NCBI RefSeq assembly: GCF_016294135.1
Contig: NZ_JAEDCO010000002.1
Coordinates: forward strand, 1 to 64,000
Origin: Methanobrevibacter ruminantium
GTDB taxonomy: Archaea; Methanobacteriota; Methanobacteria; Methanobacteriales; Methanobacteriaceae
Direction of reading: 5' to 3'
DNA: 64,000 bases
The notes below the pieces were generated by a model. It saw only the letters and a program-made list of their open reading frames with translations. It made no database searches and had not been told where the DNA came from. Position 1 is the first letter of the stretch; every line of letters starts with the position of its first letter. Of this stretch, positions 26,389 to 33,300 are shown piece after piece. A program made the translations under genes and the position numbers.

Positions 26389-26448
26389 TTAATTATAAGT
26401 TGTTCTTTATAATATATAAATGTTTCTAAATTTTTAGGCATACCTAAA
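26366..26448 (-). promoter_or_regulatory. Promoter of copy 2: palindrome-TATA-palindrome
   Basis: Identical geometry to copy 1, displaced by exactly 490 bases: TTTAGGTGTGCCTAAA (26366-26381), TATA box 26420-26413 on the minus strand, and TTTAGGCATACCTAAA (26433-26448). Spacings of 32 and 13 bases match copy 1 exactly. Confidence 0.65.
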
Positions 26449-26507
26449 TATTTACGATAATAAAAAATCTGATGAAAAAATTGAAAAAAAGAAAAATGAA
26501 TTAAAAG

Positions 26508-27338
26508 TTATAATGATAAGGAAACACCTAAATAAGCCAAATTATTGGAATAAAACACTACAAGCAATTGCAAAACAATTATAATGCCAATGATTATAGC
26601 CAAATAAATATATTCAGATCTTCCAAGGATTGTCTTTGCATGATATAAATTGGAATTGTCTGAAAAGCATCTGCTCGCCATACTTAAATAAATGGCCTCT
26701 CCCTTTTCATAGGCCTTCAGAAACATCATTGCTATGCTATATCCAACTTGCTTAACTCTCCATTTATAAGAGATATTATCATTGAATGGATCAAAGTTTC
26801 TTGAGGTCATTGATTGCCTAATGTCCCTTAATTCATCTACAAAGATAAACAGGAACCTTACCATAATAGTTAGAATCATTGCAAGATCCCTTGGCATTCC
26901 AAGCTTTCTGAATGATTGCACCACTTCCTGCATAGGAGAGGTAGATGAAAGGATAACAATAGCTGTTAAACAAACAATCAATCTTGCAAATAAAAGAACT
27001 GTCCAATTTAAACCGGTATCAGTGATAAACAACCATGAATAAGGACCCTGCCAAATGATATTACCAGGGTGTATAAATGGTTGGAATGCTATCACAAATC
27101 CCCCAAATGGCAAAAGAAGTAGAACTCTCTTAAAGCTTTCCTTAAATGACAATTCAGCCAAATACATTACAATGAGTAAAAAGCATTCCAATACTATTGG
27201 AACTATTAGCCTATCTGAAAAAACAGTGAAAAGAATAATGAGCAAAATGGCTACAAGCTTAACCCTTCCTTCCAAATTATGGATAATTGTATCCCTAGAA
27301 GCTATAAACTCTAATGATCTAACTTGTTCTATTGCCAT
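26508..27338 (-). CDS. cbiQ: Cobalt/nickel ECF transporter T component CbiQ
   Basis: Transmembrane coupling subunit of an energy-coupling-factor importer for Co2+ or Ni2+. The 276 residues have about five membrane segments and the two cytoplasmic coupling helices; MASRCFSDN near residue 220 stands where the family has an Ala-Arg-Gly-type motif. The ATG at 27338 is chosen because GGTAGGTAAA precedes it. It is separated from cbiN by about 400 bases containing a terminator and a set of AGTATTACT sites, so it has its own promoter. The ATPase subunit CbiO, normally next to CbiQ, is not here. Confidence 0.88.
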   Translation of the reverse strand: MAIEQVRSLEFIASRDTIIHNLEGRVKLVAILLIILFTVFSDRLIVPIVLECFLLIVMYLAELSFKESFKRVLLLLPFGGFVIAFQPFIHPGNIIWQGPYSWLFITDTGLNWTVLLFARLIVCLTAIVILSSTSPMQEVVQSFRKLGMPRDLAMILTIMVRFLFIFVDELRDIRQSMTSRNFDPFNDNISYKWRVKQVGYSIAMMFLKAYEKGEAIYLSMASRCFSDNSNLYHAKTILGRSEYIYLAIIIGIIIVLQLLVVFYSNNLAYLGVSLSL

Positions 27339-27520
27339 TTTACCTACCATCAAATTGCATTGAAATAATTAATCCTATCCTAATTTTGAAAATTAAAATT
27401 AAATTTAAAACTAAAATAAAAATTAAATAATAAAATTTATAATATAACTTTCGGCTTTTAATTATAAATATTTATTCATTTAAATTGATAATTATTACTA
27501 ATTTGTCAAAATAAGGCTAA

Positions 27521-27590
27521 AAAGTATTACTTTAGACAAATAAATGAAAAGTATTACTAATTAAGTAAAAAACAGTTAAAAAGTATTACT
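27521..27590 (-). promoter_or_regulatory. Three AGTATTACT sites upstream of cbiQ
   Basis: The 9-mer AGTATTACT occurs at 27522-27530 (inside AAAGTATTACTTT), 27550-27558 and 27582-27590, 28 and 32 bases apart. The same word, or its reverse complement AGTAATACT, is repeated before cbiM. A metal-responsive regulator (NikR type is a guess) may bind here. A TATA-like TATTTATAATTA lies nearer the gene, about 27463-27475. Confidence 0.5.
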
Positions 27591-27639
27591 AATTAATAAA
27601 TTAAGGAAAGTTTTATGTAAAATTAAAAAAGAAGAAATG

Positions 27640-27685
27640 AATAGGAAAAGAGAAAATAGGGATATGAATTTTATTATCCATATCC
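27640..27685 (-). terminator. Terminator after cbiMN
   Basis: GGATATG (27660-27666) and CATATCC (27679-27685) form a 7-bp stem with a 12-base loop. On the minus strand a pyrimidine-rich CTATTTTCTCTTTTC follows. It lies about 65 bases after the cbiN stop. Confidence 0.5.
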
Positions 27686-27748
27686 AAGACCCCCTTTTCT
27701 AAAATTTAAATACAAAGATATTTTAAATTATTAAACTAATCTATATGA

Positions 27749-28042
27749 CTAGTCAGATTTTTTTAATGCATAACCTATACCTAAACCAAGAACAAGTGTA
27801 ATCAGTCCACCGAATATTAAAACACCGATTTCGCCTAATTTGTCTAAAGGCTCATAGGTATAGTCCGGGAATGGTGACTCCATAACTGGAGCTTCAACAT
27901 CTTCACCAACTGCTGCATCTTCAGCAGATTTTTCTAATCCGTCCGGATCGCCAGATGCAATGTAAGGAGACAATACTCCTAAAGCAATACAAAATATGAT
28001 CCCTACAACAATTAAATATTTATCACTTTGACTTAATTCCAT
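27749..28042 (-). CDS. cbiN: Cobalt/nickel transport protein CbiN (PDGLE-type)
   Basis: A 97-residue auxiliary subunit with two membrane segments (residues 9-29 and 72-92) around an extracytoplasmic loop containing GDPDGLEKSAEDA, the PDGLE signature, and FPDYTY. CbiN assists metal loading of the CbiM substrate-binding subunit. It starts nine bases after cbiM. A terminator follows. Confidence 0.9.
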   Translation of the reverse strand: MELSQSDKYLIVVGIIFCIALGVLSPYIASGDPDGLEKSAEDAAVGEDVEAPVMESPFPDYTYEPLDKLGEIGVLIFGGLITLVLGLGIGYALKKSD

Positions 28043-28051
28043 ATTACCACC

Positions 28052-28678
28052 CTATTCTCTGTTCCATGCCAACAAGTCTGGTCTGAATTTTTCAAGAGCA
28101 TAAAGAACGATTACAGTTAATACTCCTTCAATTATACCAATAAATGCATGGTAAAGTGCCATGGAAGCAATTCCAACAGTCAATGGGAAAGTTCCTGCAA
28201 TAGCCATTTCAATTGCAGCCACTACTGCTGCAACTAAAGTTGCAAGCCATGCTGCTACAAATGCAGAAGGATATTTACCAATTAATCCTCTTAATGCTTT
28301 AAAGCTGTAAAGACCGACACATCCTCCAACAATTGCCATGTTGAATACGTTTGCACCTAAAGCAGTGATTCCTCCGTCACCGAAGAATAAAGCTTGAATA
28401 AGTAATACTGCAGTGAATACTAAAATAGCAGCTTCAGGAGCCATAAATACAATAGCTACTAATGCTCCACCAACCATGTGACCACTTGTACCAAATGGAA
28501 TTGGCATGTTCATGGACATGATTGCAAAAATACCTGCAGCCAATACTGCAAGCAATGGTATACGTTTTTCATCAAGATTTGCTCTTGCCCATTTTCCAGC
28601 AAAGTACAATGCAATAATTAAGATTACATAGTAGATTGCACATTGGCCAAGAGGTATAAAACCATCAGGTATATGCAT
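28052..28678 (-). CDS. cbiM: Cobalt/nickel ECF transporter substrate-binding subunit CbiM
   Basis: A 208-residue S component with about six membrane segments. The conserved N-terminus MHIPDGF supplies the His ligand for the metal, and SMNMPIPFGTSGHMVGGAL near residue 56 holds the other conserved His. Metal import feeds cobamides, F430 and hydrogenase, all needed in quantity by a methanogen. Whether Co or Ni is carried cannot be decided from the sequence. It is the first gene of cbiMN, with a long leader rich in AGTAATACT sites. Confidence 0.92.
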   Translation of the reverse strand: MHIPDGFIPLGQCAIYYVILIIALYFAGKWARANLDEKRIPLLAVLAAGIFAIMSMNMPIPFGTSGHMVGGALVAIVFMAPEAAILVFTAVLLIQALFFGDGGITALGANVFNMAIVGGCVGLYSFKALRGLIGKYPSAFVAAWLATLVAAVVAAIEMAIAGTFPLTVGIASMALYHAFIGIIEGVLTVIVLYALEKFRPDLLAWNRE

Positions 28679-28755
28679 ATTATTTTTCCTCCATTTTTTT
28701 AAGTTTAATCTATATCACACCATATCACTCTTTATAATCTTAAAAAAACAATTGG

Positions 28756-29058
28756 AGTAATACTCATTATTACCCTATGAATTTTGAGCGAATTGATTTT
28801 TTTAATAAGTATTTAAAAAGTAATACATTTTATAAAATTATTATCTTATCAGTAATACAAAAGTAATACTTTTTATAAATTTTTTAAATTTGAAAGTAAT
28901 ACTAAAAACAATTTTTTAGAGTTTATTTTACTAATAAAGACAATGATGTAGTTAATTTTAAATAAAAATTGATTAAACAATATAATATTTGAAATAAAAC
29001 TATATAAATGTTTGTTTAGTATTACTAAACCATTAAAATCCGTTTAAATAGTAATACT
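28756..29058 (-). promoter_or_regulatory. cbiM promoter region with seven AGTAATACT-type sites
   Basis: Sites at 28756-28764, 28819-28827 (last base differs), 28851-28859 (last base differs), 28862-28870, 28895-28903, 29018-29026 and 29050-29058. The copy at 29014-29030 is a 17-base palindrome, GTTTAGTATTACTAAAC, directly upstream of TTTATATA on the minus strand (29006-28999). Further TATA-like words lie near 28828 and 28872. The repeats probably bind the metal regulator of cbiMN. Confidence 0.5.
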
Positions 29059-29173
29059 TATTTTGAAGAAATTTTAAAAAAAATTATGAAAAATATCATA
29101 AAAACAGCTAATGAAAATATTGGAAAACAATAATGAGAATTTTTGAAAAAATAGTAAAATTGAACAAAAAATA

Positions 29174-29374
29174 TTATATTTTTGCTCTTGATTTAAATGA
29201 TTTTAATTTTCTTTGAAGCTTGGAAATATAATCAAATTCTTTTTCATAAGAGAGGGAATTTCCATATCCACATCTTGGACAAAAAGCTTTATTGCAACCT
29301 TTGCATTGTCCACAGCTTCCGCAAGACCCTCCTTTTTGGGGATCAAATTCAAAACCACACATTCTACATTGCAT
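29174..29374 (-). CDS. Small Cys-rich zinc-ribbon-like protein
   Basis: A 66-residue protein with eight cysteines in the first 36 residues: CRMCG (3, 6), CGSCGQCKGC (18, 21, 24, 27) and CPRCG (32, 35). The rest is basic and helical (KLQRKLKSFKSRAKI). It could bind two zinc ions or an Fe-S cluster. It lies between the cbi and feo genes on the same strand as both, in a metal-related neighbourhood, but no function is known to me. Confidence 0.65.
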   Translation of the reverse strand: MQCRMCGFEFDPQKGGSCGSCGQCKGCNKAFCPRCGYGNSLSYEKEFDYISKLQRKLKSFKSRAKI

Positions 29375-29444
29375 GATACCACCTCATTTTCAATAATACA
29401 ATACTACAAATTTACATTATCTAATAAAACACTTTTTAAAACGA

Positions 29445-29783
29445 TTATGACAATACCCTAGGCCAATACATTATCACAAATACACCTATTAAAGCTATAC
29501 ATGCACCAATTATATCGAATTGATCCGGAACAACATTATCAATTTTCCAACCCCACAAAAGAGACAATGCTATGAATACACCACCATAAGCAGCATAAGT
29601 CTTTCCAAAGCTGGCTGGTTGAAATGTTGGAACAATACCATAAAGAATCAAAATAATTGCTCCTAAAATAGCGAATTCTATTCCTTTACCTTCCCTTAAC
29701 CATAACCAAATCAAATATCCTCCACCGATTTCAAAAAATCCGGCAATTATGAAGAAAATAATTGATTTCAATGTATTTATCAT
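29445..29783 (-). CDS. YnfA family (UPF0060) membrane protein
   Basis: A 112-residue protein with four membrane segments, matching YnfA: FFIIAGFFEIGGGYLIWLWL at the start and YAAYGGVFIALSLLWGWKID near residue 64, both hallmark stretches of the family. It resembles small multidrug resistance transporters in size and topology; the substrate is uncertain. It is the same direction as feoB, but a strong terminator after feoB suggests a separate unit. Confidence 0.85.
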   Translation of the reverse strand: MINTLKSIIFFIIAGFFEIGGGYLIWLWLREGKGIEFAILGAIILILYGIVPTFQPASFGKTYAAYGGVFIALSLLWGWKIDNVVPDQFDIIGACIALIGVFVIMYWPRVLS

Positions 29784-29889
29784 ATACCACCTAAATTTTA
29801 TAAACTTTAATTTTTAAAAACATTTCCTTTATTTCATTTAACATCTACTTTATCTCTTCAAATTAATGAAATACAATGATATTAAATCA

Positions 29890-29929
29890 AATAAAGAAAA
29901 AAATAAAATTAGAATTGGGTTAACCCAAT
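29890..29929 (-). terminator. feoAB terminator overlapping the feoB stop codon
   Basis: A perfect palindrome ATTGGGTTAACCCAAT (29914-29929) contains the TAA stop of feoB in its loop. On the minus strand it is followed by TTCTAATTTTATTTTTTTC. Confidence 0.6.
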
Positions 29930-31935
29930 CCTAATCCCAGTCCTACCATATATACTATGAAAGCAACCACATATGCAGTCACTAAGGTAACAGCAGACAT
30001 GATCAATGGATATTTCCATCCGCCAGTTTCCTGTTTGATTGCCCCGAGAGCTGCGAAACAAGGAATATAGAGCAATACAAATACCATAAATACATAAGCT
30101 GTAAGCGGAGTGAATATTCCATGCATTGCTGCCGCGATTCCGGCTCCCTCCTCGGCAACTCCAAATAACGAACTGAAGGTACCTACTACAACCTCCTTAG
30201 CAACAAGACCGAATGCCAATGCTACAGCAGGTTGCCATTCTCCAAATCCTAAAGGAGCAAATACTGGTGCGATTACAGTACCGATAGTACCGATAGCACT
30301 TTCTTGAGATCCGTATTCAACTCCTGCAGGGAAGTAACTTAACATCCAGATTACAATACTTGCAACAAGAATAATGGTACCTGCCTTTTTAATGAATCCC
30401 CAAGATTTTTCAAGGGTGTGCATTAAGATACCTCTGATAGTAGGCAATTTATAGTCAGGCAATTCCATTACAAATGGAGCGGACATTTCCTTAAATGTAG
30501 TTTTCCTTAATATGAATGCAACAATGACTGCAACAATTATACCAAGCAAGTATAATGATAATATTACAAGGCTTTCATGAGCTGCGAAGAATGCTCCAAC
30601 CAATAAGAGATATACTGGCATTCTAGCGGAACAGGACATGAATGGTACGATTAACATAGTGATTAATCTGTCCTTTTCGTTTTCCATGGTTCTGGTTGCC
30701 ATAATACCTGGCACTCCACAACCGAATCCTAAAAGCATAGGGATAAATGCCTTACCATGCAATCCAACAAACTTATGCATTAACTTGTCCATAACAAATA
30801 CTGCTCTTGCTAAGTAACCGCAATCTTCAAGGAAACTGATAATCAAGAACAATAGGATAATTTGAGGCAAGAATACAAGTACCCCACCTACTCCTCCAAT
30901 GAGCCCATCAACGAGGAAGGATGAAAGCATTGTTTCACCAAGGGAAGCGATAACGAAGTCACCAAGCATTCCAAAGAACTCATCAATCAAGTCTTGGAAA
31001 GGTGCACCGAATGTAAATACAATCTCAAACATTGCATACATTATAACTATGAAAATCGGGAATCCTAATATTCTGTTAGTAATGATTTTATCGATTTTTT
31101 CACTGATGGTTACTTTCAAATGATCAGGTTTTGTAAGGGATTCCTTTAAGAGCCCATCAATGAATGCATATCTTGCATTTGCAATAACCTCTTCACTGTC
31201 TTCACCAAAAATGCCTTGCAAGTGTTCCTTGACTTTTTTGGTTTCAGCTTGAATGTTATTCCTTTTTGAAGAACCTTGAATTTTCTCTTCTACAATCTCA
31301 TCGTTTTCAAGCAATTTGATTGCAATCCAAGATGAAGGAACGTCCAATAAATTCTTGTCTTCTTCTATAACAGCCTGAAGCTCAGCAATATGTTCTTTAA
31401 GTTCATTGTTATAAACCAACCTTTCAGTAGTGTTCACTGGGTTTTGAGCTGCTTGTTCAACGGTTTTAAGTAATTCTTCCTTACCGGTATCACTATTTGC
31501 TTCAATCTCAACTACTGGAACTCCTAATAATTCAGAAAGTTTTTTCGCATCAATGGTATAACCCTTGTCTTGAGCATACTTATTCATGTTCAATGCGACA
31601 ACCAAGTTAGCTCCAAGTTCCATCATTTGAACAGTGAGATACAAGTTTCTCTCAATGTTTGCTGCATCTATGATGTTTACAATCACATCAGCGTCTTCAT
31701 CCACGATGAAGTCTCTTGATACGATCTCTTCCATAGAATGAGCACTTAAAGCATAGTTACCAGGTAAATCTATTACTTCAACTTCATTGCCATTATGCTT
31801 ATAATGACCTTTTGCTTGTGCTACGGTTTTACCAGGCCAATTACCTACATGTTGGTTTAAACCAGTTAAAGTATTGAATAAAGTGGTTTTTCCTACATTA
31901 GGATTACCTGCTAAACCTATTTTAAGATTTGCCAT
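29920..31935 (-). CDS. feoB: Ferrous iron transporter FeoB
   Basis: A 671-residue Fe2+ importer. The N-terminal G-protein domain has GNPNVGKTTLFN (residues 9-20), a switch DLPGNY near 57 and the base-specificity motif NMNK near 116; a helical spacer follows, then about eight membrane segments with the conserved GFGCGVPGIMATRT and SCSARMPVY cysteines. Normal length, no C-terminal FeoC part. It lies 120 bases after feoA; both are under the iron-box promoter upstream. Confidence 0.96.
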   Translation of the reverse strand: MANLKIGLAGNPNVGKTTLFNTLTGLNQHVGNWPGKTVAQAKGHYKHNGNEVEVIDLPGNYALSAHSMEEIVSRDFIVDEDADVIVNIIDAANIERNLYLTVQMMELGANLVVALNMNKYAQDKGYTIDAKKLSELLGVPVVEIEANSDTGKEELLKTVEQAAQNPVNTTERLVYNNELKEHIAELQAVIEEDKNLLDVPSSWIAIKLLENDEIVEEKIQGSSKRNNIQAETKKVKEHLQGIFGEDSEEVIANARYAFIDGLLKESLTKPDHLKVTISEKIDKIITNRILGFPIFIVIMYAMFEIVFTFGAPFQDLIDEFFGMLGDFVIASLGETMLSSFLVDGLIGGVGGVLVFLPQIILLFLIISFLEDCGYLARAVFVMDKLMHKFVGLHGKAFIPMLLGFGCGVPGIMATRTMENEKDRLITMLIVPFMSCSARMPVYLLLVGAFFAAHESLVILSLYLLGIIVAVIVAFILRKTTFKEMSAPFVMELPDYKLPTIRGILMHTLEKSWGFIKKAGTIILVASIVIWMLSYFPAGVEYGSQESAIGTIGTVIAPVFAPLGFGEWQPAVALAFGLVAKEVVVGTFSSLFGVAEEGAGIAAAMHGIFTPLTAYVFMVFVLLYIPCFAALGAIKQETGGWKYPLIMSAVTLVTAYVVAFIVYMVGLGLGLG

Positions 31936-32055
31936 ATTTATACCTTTAAAAATATATTTTGATTATAATTAAAAAAAATCAACGTTAAAATATTAAATTA
32001 AAAAACCAAGTAAAACTCCATTAAAAATAAACAAAAAATGTTAATTTTTAGAGAC

Positions 32056-32289
32056 TTATACTTCGATTTCAATGTTTTTAGCTTCCTCTTTTCTAAGACA
32101 TACAGAGTATCCTTTAACTTTTACTTGAATAGGATCTCCGAGAGGTGCAACTTTTTCCACTTCTACATCTGCACCCTTAACAAAGCCCATACCAAGCAAA
32201 TGTCTTTTTAATTCCAAGTCACCACCGGAACCATAAGAAGCTAAAACCCCGGTTTCTCCAGATTTGAGTTCGTTTAATTTTTTTATCAT
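32056..32289 (-). CDS. feoA: Ferrous iron transport protein FeoA
   Basis: A 77-residue SH3-like protein with HLLGMGFVKGADVEVEKVAPLGDP near the middle and YSVCLRKEEA near the end, typical of FeoA. It is thought to help FeoB at the inner face of the membrane. It is the first gene of feoAB, after a leader of more than 300 bases. Confidence 0.93.
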   Translation of the reverse strand: MIKKLNELKSGETGVLASYGSGGDLELKRHLLGMGFVKGADVEVEKVAPLGDPIQVKVKGYSVCLRKEEAKNIEIEV

Positions 32290-32409
32290 TTATACAACCT
32301 CTTAAGAAATTTTATAAAATAAATATCATGTCTGATAAATTACCGATAACCATTTAGAGATTTTTTTAATATCTTTCTCTAAAAAATAACTATCAATAAA
32401 ATGTAGGAA

Positions 32410-32425
32410 TTTAGGTATACCTAAA
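32410..32425 (-). promoter_or_regulatory. Iron-box palindrome in the feoA leader
   Basis: TTTAGGTATACCTAAA, an 18-bp perfect palindrome with its flanking A and T, lies 120 bases upstream of feoA, well inside the leader expected from the distal TATA box. It may serve a second, closer promoter or act as a roadblock site. Confidence 0.55.
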
Positions 32426-32594
32426 TCCATGTTAGACGAAATCTCATTATTTTGAGGTATTTTGTAGTTTAATTAAAATTTTTAAATTTTGTTTTAAAAA
32501 TGAGGATATTTTTAAAATAAAATGTATTGCTTTTTAAAAATATTTTTGGATTGTTAATTAAAATGAAAATAAAAAGATTACCCTACATAGATTA

Positions 32595-32661
32595 ATTAGG
32601 TATACCTAAAACATAATGTTATTTTTGTTTTCATAATATATAAAGTTTAGGTTTACCTAAT
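32595..32661 (-). promoter_or_regulatory. feoAB promoter: TATA box between two iron-box palindromes
   Basis: On the minus strand TTTATATA (32644-32637) is flanked upstream by TTTAGGTTTACCTAAT (32646-32661) and downstream by ATTAGGTATACCTAAA (32595-32610). The motif TTAGGTNNACCTAA resembles DtxR/IdeR operators, and its presence at feoAB supports an iron-responsive repressor. The regulator gene is not in the window. Confidence 0.7.
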
Positions 32662-32791
32662 TAAATACATGAAATATTTGTGAAAAATGAAAAAAATTTA
32701 AAACAAGGAAATGACACCAATAAACAAAAAGCCTAGAAAAAAGAAAGAATATTAGAAAAAAAATATTAATCATATATGTTTAATATATTAA

Positions 32792-32824
32792 TTATATAAA
32801 TATAACTATTTAGGTTAACCTAAA
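32792..32824 (+). promoter_or_regulatory. Promoter of the DUF6110/P-type ATPase operon with iron-box palindrome
   Basis: TTATATAAA (32792-32800) on the plus strand is followed by TTTAGGTTAACCTAAA (32809-32824), a perfect palindrome placed over the expected transcription start. The operon therefore appears to share the regulator of feoAB. Confidence 0.6.
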
Positions 32825-32930
32825 CATTTAAATAAAAATAAATTAAGACATAATAGTAGAATCCGAATAGTGAAATTTGCTATTTAGATTAAAAATTGAA
32901 TTTACAATAAAAATTAAAAATGGTGATAAA

Positions 32931-33203
32931 ATGTATAGAGATTTAAGAGACAAAGCTTTTGAACATAAGCACGCATTGATTTTTGTAGGAGGAATAGCTG
33001 CTGCAGTGGTAGGTAAAAAAATCTTGGAATCCCAAACCAGTAAAGACTATGCTGCAAAAGGTATGGCTAAAGTCTTAACTTGCAAAAGCGAACTTGAAGA
33101 ATCCATTCAAGACATTAAGGACAATGCAGAAGATATCCACACTGATGCAAAAGCTGCAAAAAAAGAAGCAGTATGCGTTGATGTAACTGCTGAAGAAGAA
33201 TAA
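32931..33203 (+). CDS. DUF6110 family protein, P-type ATPase partner
   Basis: A 90-residue protein with one hydrophobic segment (ALIFVGGIAAAVVGKKIL, about residues 14-31) and a charged, helical C-terminal part with two cysteines, ending DVTAEEE. The FVGG...GKKIL pattern and position match DUF6110 proteins, which typically precede HMA-type P-type ATPases. The ATG at 32931 follows GGTGATAAA; a longer frame from 32877 lacks a site. It may be an accessory or metal-sensing subunit of the ATPase encoded about 100 bases downstream. Confidence 0.65.
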   Translation: MYRDLRDKAFEHKHALIFVGGIAAAVVGKKILESQTSKDYAAKGMAKVLTCKSELEESIQDIKDNAEDIHTDAKAAKKEAVCVDVTAEEE

Positions 33204-33300
33204 ATAAATTATAAAAATATTGGATAGGCAAATCTAATAAATTAGTAAATTAATAAATCAATAAATTTTATAAATTTATAAATTTATTCAATTCAGAGCC

